From Centrapalus pauciflorus (lineage: Eukaryota; Streptophyta; Magnoliopsida; Asterales; Asteraceae), in the NCBI GenBank assembly GCA_020465985.1, contig JAANYP010001205.1, positions 342,670-406,669 of the forward strand: 64,000 nucleotides of DNA. Reading direction: 5' to 3'. This document shows, one piece after another, positions 53,214 to 64,000 of this stretch. The translations under genes were made by a program, and so were the position numbers. The notes beneath the pieces were generated by a model, which saw only the letters and a program-made list of their open reading frames with translations, was not told the DNA's origin and searched no databases. How positions within the stretch are numbered: the stretch's first letter is position 1; every line of letters starts with the position of its first letter.

Positions 53214-54635
53214 CTATGTCACTTCCTCTGCTCTATCATCTCCAGTCTCTATCACTTCAGCCATAAAGGCTCTAGCATTAGACTCCAGATGAGTACTCCA
53301 ATCGTAAGTCCCATCGACCTGTCTGTCTGATGATACATTTGTTAACAGACCAACGATGTTAGCTTGATTACCCGAACTATCAGACTGATATCTTCCCTGA
53401 GATTGATTTTGATAGTTTTCAACTTTGGGTCGTTGACACTCTCGTGCAAAGTGTCCTAATCCTTGGCAATTATAACACTTACCCTTGGATTTCTCAAACC
53501 CAATTTTACTGCTGCCTACATTCAGATTTCTGCCTGTTCTTTTCATGAACCTTTTGACCCTTTGAGTCACCCTGTACAGTTGCCATTGAAGGTCCATTTC
53601 CTCCAAGTCATCAGGATCCACCTGATCGTAGTCTTCTTCCCATAATGCAGGATCGTTAATATTTCCTTGTACACAAATTCCGTATGCTGCAACAAACGAA
53701 GCCAAAAGATTCAGATGAGCTTCGGCTAATTGTGCACTCATAGGAATCTTTGTGTAATGTTCAGAAGTGGAAGCTGAGTGACTCGGTTTATCTTCCTGTT
53801 TAGAATACCCTAACAATGCTCGACTACTTGTGTCTTCTACCTCTACTGGGATAGGCGCTTCACCCGAGAAGAAGGCTGTAGCTGTTTTCAGTTCACTTGC
53901 GATAGAAGGTTTTGTCATTCCAAAATACATCTCTGGATCTTGGATTTGATCATATTGTCGTTCCTTCTTAAGTATCTGAAAGTTGTAAGCCCTCAGCGTA
54001 CCGATAACTCCTTCTAGAGTAAGAGTTTCAAAATTTTCTTCAACATGCTTTATAAGTGCTGTGCGCATTTCCCACTTCGCAGGTAAAGCATCAAGAAGTT
54101 TCTCTATCTTCTCAATTTCACGATACTCGACATCATGATTATCCAACTCTGTCAGTAAATGCTAGAATCTTGTTATTGTCTCATCCAGCTTTTTGGTTTT
54201 CAATGCTTTGAAAATTGCGAACTGCTGTTTCAGCATCTCGGTCCTTCCCTTGCGAACCCTCGGATTTCCCTCACACCGCTTGTCGAGAGCATCGGATAGC
54301 TCTTTAGAAGTACAATAATTCCTTAAGGTGTGTAGAATCTCCTGAGGTAACGCCATACGAATAATAGAGAATGCTATGTTCTCGGCCTCATAAAGTTTCT
54401 TATCATCATCCTTCATTTTCTGATATGTTAAGATTCTCTGAAGGCCCTCAAACTCTTGTGTAGGTGGAATGTATCCCTCATCGACACAAATCCACATTCG
54501 CATGTCGTTGACACGAGCAAAATCGGCAAACCTATCCTTCAACCAATAGTAGTCTTCCAATCTCATCAGTTTTGGCGGAGAATTTGCCTTGCCAACCTCG
54601 TGGTCCATTTCGATGAACTTTTGCAAACTGGTCAT
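53214..54635 (-). pseudogene. gag: Copia-2b gag
   Basis: The same frame runs for 474 codons from MTSLQKFIEMDHE (54635), with one internal TAG (about 54159-54161) where the context expects a Tyr. It holds the copia gag helical core (LSDALDKRCEGNP, LLDALPAKWEMRTAL) and the zinc knuckle CYNCQGLGHFAREC. The start follows the primer site by about 525 bases. A further stretch to 53085 links it to the coiled-coil extension. Confidence 0.85.
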
Positions 54636-54659
54636 CCTTTCTAAACTTTTTGTATCCGA

Positions 54660-55159
54660 ACTTAGTTAATTTAATGTAAAATAATTTAAAATAAACCCTT
54701 TCGAACTTAGGTAAGTTCGAATTAATTTAAAGTTAAATTCGTTTAAAATTAAATTCGAAAGTGATCAAGTTCGAAATCAACAAATTCGACGGTCTGACAA
54801 GTTCGAGATTTCTGACAAATTCGAAGATAACAAGTTCGAATCTCAGCCAAATTCGAAGGAAGCCCTAAATCAAGTTCGAGAGGAGCGTATTTCTGACAAG
54901 TTCGAATGAACCCTAATATCCCCTATGTTCGGGTGCCGCGAGTTCGAGAAACGGCCAAAAATTCATTTTTTTCAAGTTTTCAGATTAAACTAATGTTTTT
55001 AAAGATAAAAACTATAATTTCGACTGAAAAAGTGAACCAATAAGAAATTTTTCTCCGTTACTTTGCTTGTATAACTCGAAACATGATTTTTCCGTCACAA
55101 ACGCCAAGAAACCAAGAATGTCTAAGATGAACGCGAAAAACACGATGAATACCCTTATG
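54660..55159 (-). other. Copia-2b leader with TTCGAA words
   Basis: Between primer site and gag; no gene. AAGTTCGAA/AATTCGAA words crowd 54690-54960, spaced irregularly about 10-25 bases apart. Confidence 0.7.
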
Positions 55160-55171
55160 TCTCTGATACCA
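55160..55171 (-). other. primer binding site of Copia-2b
   Basis: Minus TGGTATCAGAGA, two bases from the LTR; complementary to initiator methionine tRNA apart from the last base. Confidence 0.8.
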
Positions 55172-55173
55172 CT

Positions 55174-55754
55174 TGTAAGGTCACCTTCCTACGGATCATC
55201 TTGACGCGACACCGTCCAACGAGTGCGGAATCCTCGTCAGGGGTTTAACAGACTGATCACACACACACACGAAACACGGAGACCAACACGATGATAGACG
55301 TAAACACGAACGTTCCGACACGTCATTCTCTCCAAGAACACTCTGAAAACACTCTGTAAACGCTCCTAAGTTCGTAATCGCCTCGAACAAAGATTTCTGC
55401 AAAGATCGTTAATCAAAACTGATCAAAACCTTAGTTATAGCCATTAGATTCGAACTTAGCATGGACAAGTTCGAGAAGTCCCAAGCCCACGAACTTGTCC
55501 ACCATTAAGTTCGAACCAGGGCTTTGAACTTATTCTAGAACTTGTCTTTGAACTTGTTCTAGAACTTATGTTTGAACTTATCTTTGAACTTATGTTTGAA
55601 CTTAAGTAAAACATCAATCACAAACAAGTTCAAACATATATACAATCAATATCAAACATATCAATCACGTATTAACGTGCAAATACGAAGACTTGAACTA
55701 TTACAAAACATTATCTACACTTAGACTGTTATCGTCACACAAGATGCACTAAAT
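55174..55754 (-). repeat. Copia-2b 5' LTR (about 581 bp)
   Basis: Minus-strand homologue of the Copia-2a LTR (9816-10337); ends ACCTTACA. The outer end reads TTTAGTGCATC instead of TGTTAGTGCATC, so the terminal TG is mutated and the border is accurate to a few bases. It contains repeated AACTTATGTTTGAACTTA-type units (55560-55610). Confidence 0.82.
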
Positions 55755-55996
55755 GACAAGGATCCATACAGGTTTACAAGATCCAGGATCTTGAAGGTAC
55801 CTGGGTTTCTAAATATGGATACAAAGTAGTTTCGTTCCTCATGTTGAACATCCAAAAACTTGTTCACCAGAATGAGTCTGTCTTTAGTGATCCCAACAAC
55901 TTTGAGATCATTCACCAGAGCAGTAAATCTGGTGTAGGTTTCAGTTGAGTCTCCTTTGTCTTTGCAAAGAACATCTCATATTGTCTAACAAACCCA
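55755..55996 (-). pseudogene. Copia-1b gag fragment
   Basis: The minus frame gives NDLKVVGITKDRLILVNKF and ILDLVNLYGSL, strongly like Copia-1 gag (NDLKAVGITKNSLTLVNKF), then a frameshift to VRQYEMFFAKTKET. Copia-2b inserted within this gag. No LTR of this older copy is visible. Confidence 0.85.
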
Positions 55997-56219
55997 ACCC
56001 TTACGTAAAAATGCAAATATATATGAAGAGGTACAAACTTCGGATGGTCCTAAGTCCAGATGGACATCCAATCCGAAGTATAGATGGAGTCCATTATGCA
56101 ACACTTTGGAAGGTGTCATCCGAAGTTTGTATGTGTCATGCGAACTTTGGATTATCCGAAATTATACTTAGACGATTAAAAACAGACTCAAATGAACATA
56201 TGAACAGTCATGCATGTGA
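55997..56219. other. unassigned sequence
   Basis: AT-rich DNA with several ATCCGAA/TTCGGAT words; I recognise nothing coding. It may be a diverged part of the neighbouring LTR fragment. Confidence 0.4.
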
Positions 56220-57227
<1,008 letters not shown>

Positions 57228-57507
57228 TGTTAGATTGAATTTTAATTGATGGAAACAAAGTCTAGGGGTTATTTTGTATTTCCTTTATAGTTGTGAAATA
57301 GGTATATAAATAGCATGTTTGACTTTCAATAAGATAGATCTGACAGTTTGCACTTTTACGGAATATAGCAGTTACTAATTCAGGAATTATTCTCTCAAGC
57401 TTTGTAATCGACATTCTCAAATAATCAATCATTCGGTTAGTGTTTTAATTAATGAATTGTTATTGTTCTTAATTTGTTGTTTGATTGATATGAAACTGTA
57501 ATTCACA
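57228..57507 (+). repeat. Copia-4 5' LTR (280 bp)
   Basis: TGTTAGATTG to ATTCACA with TATAAATA at 57305-57312. The start is set by the TGTTAG terminus and is probable, not proven, because the partner LTR is outside the window. Confidence 0.75.
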
Positions 57508-57509
57508 AT

Positions 57510-57521
57510 TGGTATCAGAGC
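57510..57521 (+). other. primer binding site of Copia-4
   Basis: TGGTATCAGAGC, two bases after the LTR; complementary to initiator methionine tRNA. Confidence 0.9.
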
Positions 57522-57960
57522 TTTAGGGGTGAATATTCTGATCTGAGATTAATTTTTTTTTCGAAACTACTCACTGTTCTTGAGATTTTTTTTCGAAAAA
57601 CCCTAAAATCACTAAGGGTTTTTAATCTGTTGATCATTACCAGTGAATATTGGATCGAAGGTAAAGGTTTGATAAACAAATCAATTGAGTATAAACTTGA
57701 ATTGATTCACAAAACACAGAAAAAGATCTAGACAATTTTGTTAAATTTTGAAAAATATAAAAACGAGTACTGTTCCATTGAAAAAGTCAAACCTAGATCT
57801 ATTTTTGCACAAAGGTGTTTCAAAAAAAGTGTTTGTATTCAAAATCCTCACCTTCGATTGCAATTTGAGTGAAAATGGACAAATTTTTGGATTTAATTTG
57901 ACTTTCAGACTTGAAAAATCAGAAAATATTAAGAAACTCGAAATACACATATCCTGTGTG
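57522..57960 (+). other. Copia-4 leader, first part
   Basis: AT-rich untranslated leader without a gene; a short open frame 57748-58005 has no recognisable content. Confidence 0.6.
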
Positions 57961-58470
57961 TTATTCGAGTTAAATATTTCTGTTATTCGGGTTGAATACC
58001 TGTGAAATTCGAGTTGACAAAAGTATCAATCGAGTTGACAAAAGTGTCAATCGAGTTGACAAAAGTGTCAATCGAGTTGACAATCACTGTCAATCGAGTT
58101 GACAACCACAATCAATCAAGTTAGATATAAAGTTGATCGAGTTTATTAGAAGTGAAATTTATTCAAGTTTCAAAGCAAATTCGAGTTTCATTTCAAGCAA
58201 ATTCGAGTTTCGTTTTAAACAAACTCGAGTTTCATTTCAAAGTCATTCGAGTTTTCTTTCAAACTCACTCGAGTTTCATATCAAACTCAATCGAGTTCCA
58301 CATAAGACTCAATCGAGTTTCACATAAGACTCAATCGAGTTTCACATTACACTCATTCGAGTTTCACTCTAAACTCATTCGAGTTTCACATTACACCCAT
58401 TCGAGTTTCACTCAAAACTCATTCGAGTTTTATACTTAGATCATTCGAGTTTCACACACATATTAATCGA
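57960..58470 (+). repeat. 21-22-bp array of CGAGTT units in the Copia-4 leader
   Basis: First about five units of ATCGAGTTGACAAAAGTGTC type (58008-58110). Then about fourteen units of ATTCGAGTTTCA plus 8-12 variable bases (58137-58460). CGAGTT is nearly invariant and the spacing is mostly 21-22 bases. The open frames across it follow from the repeat and do not indicate a protein. Confidence 0.9.
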
Positions 58471-58649
58471 GATTGTTGCAATACATCAACATCAAGTCTA
58501 TTCAGTGTCTGAGTCAAGTTGATTATTGCTACTAACAGGTTACTGTGTTGTAGATTTCAGTACTAATCTGTGTTTCCAAGTTTGATCAAAATTTTCAATC
58601 TCAATCGAAGTTCATCAGATCTTGGACAGTTTCTAATATATCAATCAAT

Positions 58650-59755
58650 ATGTCTAAAGACACTCTGGCAATGGGATCAGAAACCAAACCCCCAATTCTA
58701 TACAGGGGTGAATATGTTCAATGGAGGGAGAGATTTCTTGAATTTATTAGTTTTCATGATCTATCGGAAGAGATGCTGAAATCCTTAACAGAAGGACCAG
58801 CCACTTTTATGGAAACAATCCCAGGAGTACCAACTGGTAATCCCCCAATTCCACCAAGGACAATAGAGGTCACAAACCTGACTGAGGCCCAAAAGAAGAT
58901 AAAATTAGGGGATAAAACTGCCAGAAAGTTACTTTTGATATCCATCCCCAATGATATTTACACATGCCTCACAAACACAAAAACTGTTAAGTCAATTTGG
59001 GATGAAGTGTGTAAAATCATGAGGGGATCTGACAGAGCTGCCACAAACAGGGCTAGAAACAGCCAAATGACGTTTGAGAATTTCAGAGCCCGTGGAGGTG
59101 AACTACTGGAAAACACTTACCTAAGGTTTGTGAATTTGGTAAGTGAAATGAAACGAAACGGAGTGACAAAGTCCAACCTGGACATAAATGTCAAATTTCT
59201 AAATGTTCTGAATCCTGAATGGGAAAAATATGCTATGATTATCCAACAAACAAAGGATATTGAGGAAATGGATTTCATATGATATTTGAAAACCTCAACA
59301 ACTATCAAGAGGTTGTGTTGAGGAAAATATCAGGAAAGAAGAAAGCCGAGAAAGAAACTGCTGATCCATTGGCTCTACTGGCAGAGAAAAAGTACAAATA
59401 CAAGCTGAAAAAGGAGAAAAGAGCCGTAGTCAGCAGTACATCTTCCGAATCAGAATCCTCAGATTCATCTGCTGATTCAGAGATACAAGAGATGAAAAAG
59501 CAGATGGCACTGCTTACAAAAGCATTTCAAAAGAAATTCTACAGAAAGCCAACCAACAATAAGATGCGCTATAAAACAGGCTCGAGGAAAATTGAGAAGA
59601 AGGACAAATATGAGAAATCTGGAGAAAGCAGTGCACGAAAGACTGACAAATATGAAAAGTCAGACAAGTCAGCAAAGAAAGAGTCAGAACAGAAAAGCTA
59701 TAACTGTGGAAAACCATGTCATTATGCCCGAGAATGCAGATCCCCAGTAGTTTAA
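58650..59755 (+). pseudogene. gag: Copia-4 gag
   Basis: MSKDTLAMGSETKPPILYRG starts the frame. The copia gag core follows: YVQWRERFLEFI, KSIWDEVCKIMRG, LRFVNLVSEMKRNGV and LNPEWEKYAMI. At about 59278 one base is missing and the frame changes to 59279-59755 (ENLNNYQEVVLRKI). This carries a Lys/Glu/Ser-rich stretch and the knuckle SYNCGKPCHYAREC, whose first Cys is Ser. Coding-like sequence continues to 59884 (KALMAEDDHWLKLSEDDD). Confidence 0.9.
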
Positions 59756-60143
59756 AACTCAGACTACTATACAAGAAAGGCTCTCTTAGCCAAAGAAAAA
59801 GAGTCTGGCAAAGCTCTTATGGCGGAGGATGACCACTGGTTGAAGTTATCTGAAGATGATGATATTCTGGATGAAGATGTTCATTGTAACATCCTCGGAT
59901 TTATTTTAATGTATTTTGGTTAATTAAGTGGAAAATATATATATTTAAGTTGAATTTGGGCGATTATTATGTATTTTGGATATTTAGCAAGTTTGTTGCT
60001 ACTTTTAAGAAAATTGAACTCAGGATCAATTTTATGGAGTATTATGAATTTAAAAGTTATTTATGATAATTCTAAGATTAAATCAGTATTTTTATGGAAC
60101 CGGTTAGGTCGAGTTGTGAAATGTGCAAAAATGACGAAAGTTG

Positions 60144-60151
60144 TATAAAAA
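60144..60151 (+). promoter_or_regulatory. TATA box of Gypsy-D LTR
   Basis: TATAAAAA followed by a CTCTCT run 30-90 bases downstream, as in the Gypsy-A LTRs. Confidence 0.65.
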
Positions 60152-60342
60152 GGGTAAAAGGCTTCATTTTCCATTTTACACACTCTCTCTCTACACTATC
60201 TCTCTAAGATTTTTCTCTCTACATCTCTCTAAGTTATCTCACAAACCGACCGTCAGATTTTCGAGAATTATACGTCATCGGAAAGGTATCGAGGAGTACA
60301 ACAGCAATCTACAAACGGATTTCAGATTTCATACGAATTGAG

Positions 60343-61591
60343 GTAAGAATCGACCTTTCTAAGATTAGGGTTTCGGTTTTGAAGAACAAAAATTTCGAAT
60401 CTATCATTTTATGCATATTTAAGCCTGTTTTGCTTGAAATATTGCTGGAATACGAAAGTATATGCATAGTAGAATCGAATCTAGGTATTATACATGATAT
60501 ATTAGTGATTTTTGCCTTAGAAATGAAGGATTTAAGTTGAAATGATGAACAGACTCGAATGGGTCAAGAACAGAGTCGAAATGCAAGAACAAACTCGAGT
60601 TTGGTGCTAGATTCGAAGGTGTACTATTAGATTCTAAGGGGGGGGCTTCGAATCTAACCATAGAATCGAAGGTGAGTTCGAATCTAAGCCTAGATTCGAA
60701 GCTTAGTTCGAATCTGATGCTTGGAATTCGATTCTGATGCTTGGAATTCGAATCTAACCCATTAAATTCGAGTTTAATGCCTAAAATTGAGAAATATACT
60801 CTCTAAACTTGTATATTTTGAATGAAACTTATAAACAACACATAGAATGGCAAGAATTATTAAAAAGGGGCAATATAGGAACTTGAAATGGGTTTCAAAC
60901 TTAATTATAGTTCAAATTTGGATGTAGACCCGAAATGGGGGAAAACGTTGCAAAACTTACGAGACTTGATTTTTATGAGTTAAACGGTTAATGATATGAG
61001 GAAATTGTTGTAATTGATATAACAGGTCCCTTGTGGTGTTGTTTAACCCACAGTGGGGTACTTGGTGGATCCGGTTGAAAGCCCGAAGAGAAATAATATC
61101 GGATAAAAGATAAAATTACGCACCCACTGTGAGTACAGTAGATTTCGCATGTTTATATTTGTTTTATGTAAGCTTTGCCTGCTGAGACTTGTTGTTTCAT
61201 TGATTGTTTGGAATTCTACTAACTTGCGTAGATTTAGATGCACATTCTTACTTGTTGCATGTCCTTTCGGTTGTTGTGCATCTAGTGATGGACCGGTGGG
61301 TCGCATCGATTACTCTGATGTTACTGTGCTATATGACCTGGAGCTGATCCCTCCTAGGCCCGGTAGGCAGTATGTCATCCCCGATCGTACGTTTGTCTCA
61401 GATGGTATGTTTAAATGCCGAGCTTTGAGCTCGAAGGGGCTGCGGCTCTGGTCCGTACTTTGTGTACGAAGAGGATATCCGATGTTGGTCATCTGTGTTA
61501 TCCTTGGGCTTCATAAAAATTTATAAAATGCATAATCTCTGTATTCACTAAGCATCCGCTTATTCCCCAGTTGTTGATTTTTATTTTACAG
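60343..61591 (+). other. putative intron inside Gypsy-D LTR
   Basis: Donor TTGAG|GTAAGA and acceptor TTATTTTACAG|GAAAAG enclose 1249 bp in the same positions as in Gypsy-A. After the acceptor one frame reads GKGKSTAGPSS then stop, like the Gypsy-A tail. Inference only. Confidence 0.4.
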
Positions 61592-61912
61592 GAAAAGGGA
61601 AGTCTACTGCTGGACCTTCTAGTTAGGTCGTTTGGAAGATTTGGGAGACTCGGCACTATTTGATCGGTAATTGTGATTTGGACAATGTTGTAATATATTC
61701 TGGATGATTGTAATAAATGTATGGGTGTGTAGACTTAGACTTGGTACCTTATAGCACCGTAGGGTGTTTAACACTTTTTGCACTACTTTATTTATGTTTT
61801 TAATGCTTCCGCACTTAATTTAGGTTATCAGATCATTATGTTATTGTATGTTGGTGATTAATCCTGGGTGTATTGTAATTGGTGGTTGTTGTGGCAAGGG
61901 TGTCACACGAGA

Positions 61913-61924
61913 TGGTATCAGAGC
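61913..61924 (+). other. primer binding site of Gypsy-D
   Basis: TGGTATCAGAGC five bases after the LTR; initiator methionine tRNA type. Confidence 0.92.
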
Positions 61925-62124
61925 AGTTGTTTGAGATTCAAGAGTCCGTGAGGTCTTGATCTCAAACATTAGGTAATGATATGTAGTGGTTTAAGTAATG
62001 ATCTGAACTAAGATAGGTTACGATCTAGTAATTATAAGAGATTGACTATCATACGGGACAAATGAATGGTGTCTTTAAGTTTATGACATGTTGCTAAACA
62101 AATTATATGTTTATATTACAGAAC

Positions 62125-63303
62125 ATGTCTGGAGGAGGAATGACACCTGAAGAAGCCAGAGAGATGATGCTAGCTATGATGGCTGAGCAGAATCGAATGA
62201 TTCAAGATCAGTTTCGGGCTCGAGATGAGGCCGAAGCTAAACGAAGAGAAGATAAGAGGAAGAATAAGGAAAGAGAGAAAAGCAATGACGAACAAGATGA
62301 CAATACTGGGTCATCTAATAAGCCCAGGGGCTGTCGGTTTAAGGATTTTAAAGGAAATGGAGCAGTCGAGTTTAATGGACTCGGTGATGCTGTTGCTGCT
62401 CTGGAATGGATAACAACCACAGAACGGACATTCCGAATCAGTGATTGTGCTGAGAAGGACATGGTCCGGTTCGCTACTGCTATGTTCACCAAAGACGCAG
62501 TAATGTGGTGGAATTCAATGGTGAATGCCTTAACAATGGAGAAGGTTTTTAGAATGACATGGGCTGAGTTTACTGAAATTTTCACTCAGCAATACTGCCC
62601 GGCCGATGAACGCCGAAGACTAGAAGCTAAGTTCATGACACTAATTCAGGGGACTAAGTCTGTGTCCCAATATGCGGTAGAGTTCACAAGGCTAAGTTTA
62701 TTTGCGCCTCATCAGGTTGATACAGAAGAAAGAAAAGTTACTCGATTTGAGGTTGGTCTTGATTTGGAAATCCGAAGGGTGATGAGCAACGTACGTTACC
62801 CCACGTTTGCTAGTCTGCTGGAAGCTGCCAGAAATGTAGAACAGATCCTGATTATGTCAGGATATGTGATGGGGTCTGCTGATGCTGCTTCAACTAACCC
62901 AACTCAACCTTCACCGCCGAAACGTCAACGTGAAGGAGGCTACTCTGGTTCTGCACGATCATCACAGTACTCGCCACCACAGTCTTATCGTCGGCAGTCT
63001 AGTTCTCCTGGTCATGCTCGTGCATGTTTCTGCTGTGGAGAATTGGGCCACTACCAAAGTGAATGCCCACGAAGATCGGATGCCTGCCATAAGTGTGGTG
63101 TATGGGGACACTACAGTAGGAATTGCAGAAGGAACGATCCAGCTGCTGCTGCTCCATCGTCGACTCGATCATTTGGAGGATCAAGTGGTGGTTCAGTCAA
63201 CCGCCGGAACCAGCCAAAAAGGGGACAGACTAGTGCATTTCAGATTACCGTGGAGGAAGCTAGGGAAAACCCGGAGGTGGATGCGGGTACGTTTATAAGT
63301 TAA
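62125..63303 (+). CDS. gag: Gypsy-D gag, complete
   Basis: MSGGGMTPEEAREMM is the likely start; an upstream in-frame ATG at 62107 would add six residues. It has a charged N-terminal helix and a full retrotransposon capsid domain (FNGLGDAVAALEWI, DAVMWWNSM, FTQQYCPADERRRLEAKF, SLFAPHQVDTEERKVTRF, GLDLEIRR). A Ser/Pro/Arg-rich linker and two intact CCHC knuckles, CFCCGELGHYQSEC (about 63024-63065) and CHKCGVWGHYSRNC (about 63084-63126), follow. The end FQITVEEARENPEVDAGTF is the usual gag-protease junction. It is the only complete chromovirus gag in the window and the reference that reveals the Gypsy-A capsid deletion. Confidence 0.92.
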   Translation: MSGGGMTPEEAREMMLAMMAEQNRMIQDQFRARDEAEAKRREDKRKNKEREKSNDEQDDNTGSSNKPRGCRFKDFKGNGAVEFNGLGDAVAALEWITTTERTFRISDCAEKDMVRFATAMFTKDAVMWWNSMVNALTMEKVFRMTWAEFTEIFTQQYCPADERRRLEAKFMTLIQGTKSVSQYAVEFTRLSLFAPHQVDTEERKVTRFEVGLDLEIRRVMSNVRYPTFASLLEAARNVEQILIMSGYVMGSADAASTNPTQPSPPKRQREGGYSGSARSSQYSPPQSYRRQSSSPGHARACFCCGELGHYQSECPRRSDACHKCGVWGHYSRNCRRNDPAAAAPSSTRSFGGSSGGSVNRRNQPKRGQTSAFQITVEEARENPEVDAGTFIS

Positions 63304-63700
63304 ATTTATGCTTGCAATAATGATGTTTAATTCTGATATCAACAAGCCTTTTGTGTCTACTGTTTTGAACAAACGACCAGTCATGACGCTGTTTAAGTTA
63401 CTGGCTAGATTTGACATAGAAGTTACTAGTAACACATTAGCCGAGTTAGAATACCTATATCATAGTCGCACCTTAGAAAATTAAAGATGTATTCTTCAAA
63501 TTTGGATCTTACTCCGATATCATTTACTGAATGTAACGTAATAAATATAGAAGATGTCGACGTTATAAATAAGAATGACAATGTCAAAAAGGAAATATAA
63601 TGCTACTTGAGGATAGTATACTTATTGATATGATAATTGATCAATAAGAAAGTTAAAGAGACTTTGGACAGTAATGAAATTTGCTTATACCGTAAAGAAA
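63304..63700 (+). pseudogene. Gypsy-D protease remnant
   Basis: A forward frame near 63325-63370 reads MMFNSDINKPFVSTVLNK, where a chromovirus protease would have FDSGADKSFVS; the catalytic Asp is Asn and the Gly is Asp. Traces such as LARFDIEVTSNTLAELEYLY follow. Many stops; the loop changes are of the G-to-A type. Confidence 0.5.
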
Positions 63701-64000
63701 GGTCTAATACTACGATTCGGAATCTAAAAGGGATTCGGAGGTGGTCATGAGTTTTGTTTAAATTCTGGTGCCAATTAATTAAATCGTAACTACTGCATTT
63801 GTGCAATCAATGTTAGTCTTTTGGACTAAGTTGATAGTTGTGATTGATGTTGAAATTGTTAAGTAACACAGTTAACGTAGAGCATGTGTATCATGATTGT
63901 ACTTTAGTGATTGAGGAGGTAGTACTCAATCCTGACTTGATTTCAATAGAGATCGGTGATTTGATACGATAATTAGAAAGAATTTATTAAATATATGTGA
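63701..64000 (+). other. decayed Gypsy-D interior
   Basis: A-rich sequence without an open frame. Presumably the start of a ruined pol, but no RT motif is visible before the window ends. Confidence 0.4.

Larger units (their letters stand above)
43800..55754 (-). mobile_element. Copia-2b, large Ty1/copia element missing its 3' LTR
   Basis: On the minus strand: 5' LTR (55754-55174), primer site, leader, gag with two zinc knuckles and a coiled coil, protease, integrase, reverse transcriptase, RNase H (to about 48430), a 2-kb spacer and an accessory ORF region (46459 to about 43800). There it is cut and joined to another copy's RT. It lies within a Copia-1-type gag at its upstream end. The gag extension and post-pol ORF suggest a Sirevirus-like lineage. 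Several stops make it inactive. Confidence 0.88.
57228..59884 (+). mobile_element. Copia-4, 5' part of a small-LTR copia element split by Gypsy-D
   Basis: LTR (57228-57507), primer site, a 1.1-kb leader with a short-period array, and gag up to 59884, where Gypsy-D is inserted. Pol and 3' LTR would lie right of the window. One gag frameshift and a lost zinc-knuckle Cys suggest an inactive copy. Confidence 0.85.
59885..61907 (+). repeat. Gypsy-D 5' LTR (2023 bp)
   Basis: TGTAACATCCTCGG to AGGGTGTCACA. TATA box 60144-60151, CT-rich run 60181-60235, leader module 60240-60345, TTCGAA/TTCGAG block 60540-60790, GC-richer segment 61290-61500 (holding an apparent open frame of doubtful meaning) and splice-like acceptor at 61591. 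Confidence 0.88.
59885..64000 (+). mobile_element. Gypsy-D, chromovirus-type element, 5' half
   Basis: LTR (59885-61907), primer site, complete gag and a decayed protease region up to the window end. The five bases before it are TTCAT (59880-59884), the expected left target duplication; the right copy is outside. The gag frame is intact, whereas the downstream region is full of stops. Confidence 0.88.

Noticed and set aside
58133..58439. Two overlapping frames rich in Ser, Phe and Glu in the Copia-4 leader
   Set aside because: A 22-base period that rotates the reading frame without stops produces them; no start context, and the gag start lies downstream.
57960..58470. Regularly spaced repeats resembling a CRISPR array
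   Set aside because: Units are only about 6-12 conserved bases with 21-22-base periodicity, spacers are similar to each other, no cas genes are present, and the sequence is a plant retrotransposon leader.
61149..61526. 125-codon frame in the GC-richer part of the Gypsy-D LTR
   Set aside because: No homologue in the other LTR families at the protein level and no start or promoter context; the GC-richer segment has positional counterparts in other LTRs that are not open.

Overview
The window is nuclear DNA from a plant, most likely a eudicot, and consists almost entirely of nested LTR retrotransposons. The evidence is Ty3/gypsy chromovirus and Ty1/copia gag-pol proteins with plant-type domain order, initiator-methionine-tRNA primer sites, polypurine tracts, TATA boxes in 0.3-2.4 kb LTRs, 5-bp target-site duplications (TSDs), and AT-rich decayed sequence between them. 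I found no convincing host gene, rRNA, tRNA or CRISPR locus. The species cannot be named from the sequence.

Labels used below: Gypsy-A1 (minus, <1-7159), Gypsy-A2 (plus, 21652-29515, TSD ATTCC), Gypsy-B (minus, 11222-19975, TSD AAATC), Gypsy-C (solo LTR, 7417-9797, TSD TATCG), Gypsy-D (plus, 59885->64000), Copia-1 (plus, 30030-43273, TSD GGTGT), Copia-1b (gag scrap, 55755-55996), Copia-2a (plus, 7160-7416 and 9803-10337), Copia-2b (minus, about 43800-55754), Copia-2c (minus RT scrap, 43274-43803 and 29899-30029), Copia-3 (minus gag remnant, 10338-11221, 19976-21651, 29516-29898), Copia-4 (plus, 57228-59884).

Nesting from left to right: Copia-2a is the host of both Gypsy-A1 and the Gypsy-C solo LTR. 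It abuts the LTR of Copia-3. Copia-3 was split by Gypsy-B and by Gypsy-A2. The remnant then runs into Copia-2c, which was split by the 13-kb Copia-1. Next comes Copia-2b, which sits in a Copia-1-type gag. Then follow a Gypsy-B-type LTR scrap that stops at a long TA microsatellite, and Copia-4, split by Gypsy-D, which leaves the window.

How the genes work together: gag forms the particle. Protease, reverse transcriptase, RNase H and integrase copy and insert the element. The LTRs supply promoter and poly(A) signals. Nearly every copy is broken. A1 and A2 share a gag lacking most of the capsid domain and a protease lacking its active site, and A2 also has an in-frame 1365-bp pol deletion. Gypsy-B has a ruined interior between two nearly identical LTRs. 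These copies were probably mobilised by proteins made elsewhere.

The most interesting signal is a very large accessory reading frame between pol and the 3' LTR of Copia-1 (37689-41686). A diverged counterpart lies in Copia-2b (43800-46459), and a C-terminal piece in Copia-2a (7165-7390). Both larger copies have a globular N-domain, a low-complexity linker, coiled coil and a C-terminal domain, and both have a TATA box upstream. Two further signals are a conserved LTR leader with splice-like borders shared by several gypsy families, and dense TTCGAA/TTCGAG word arrays in unrelated families.
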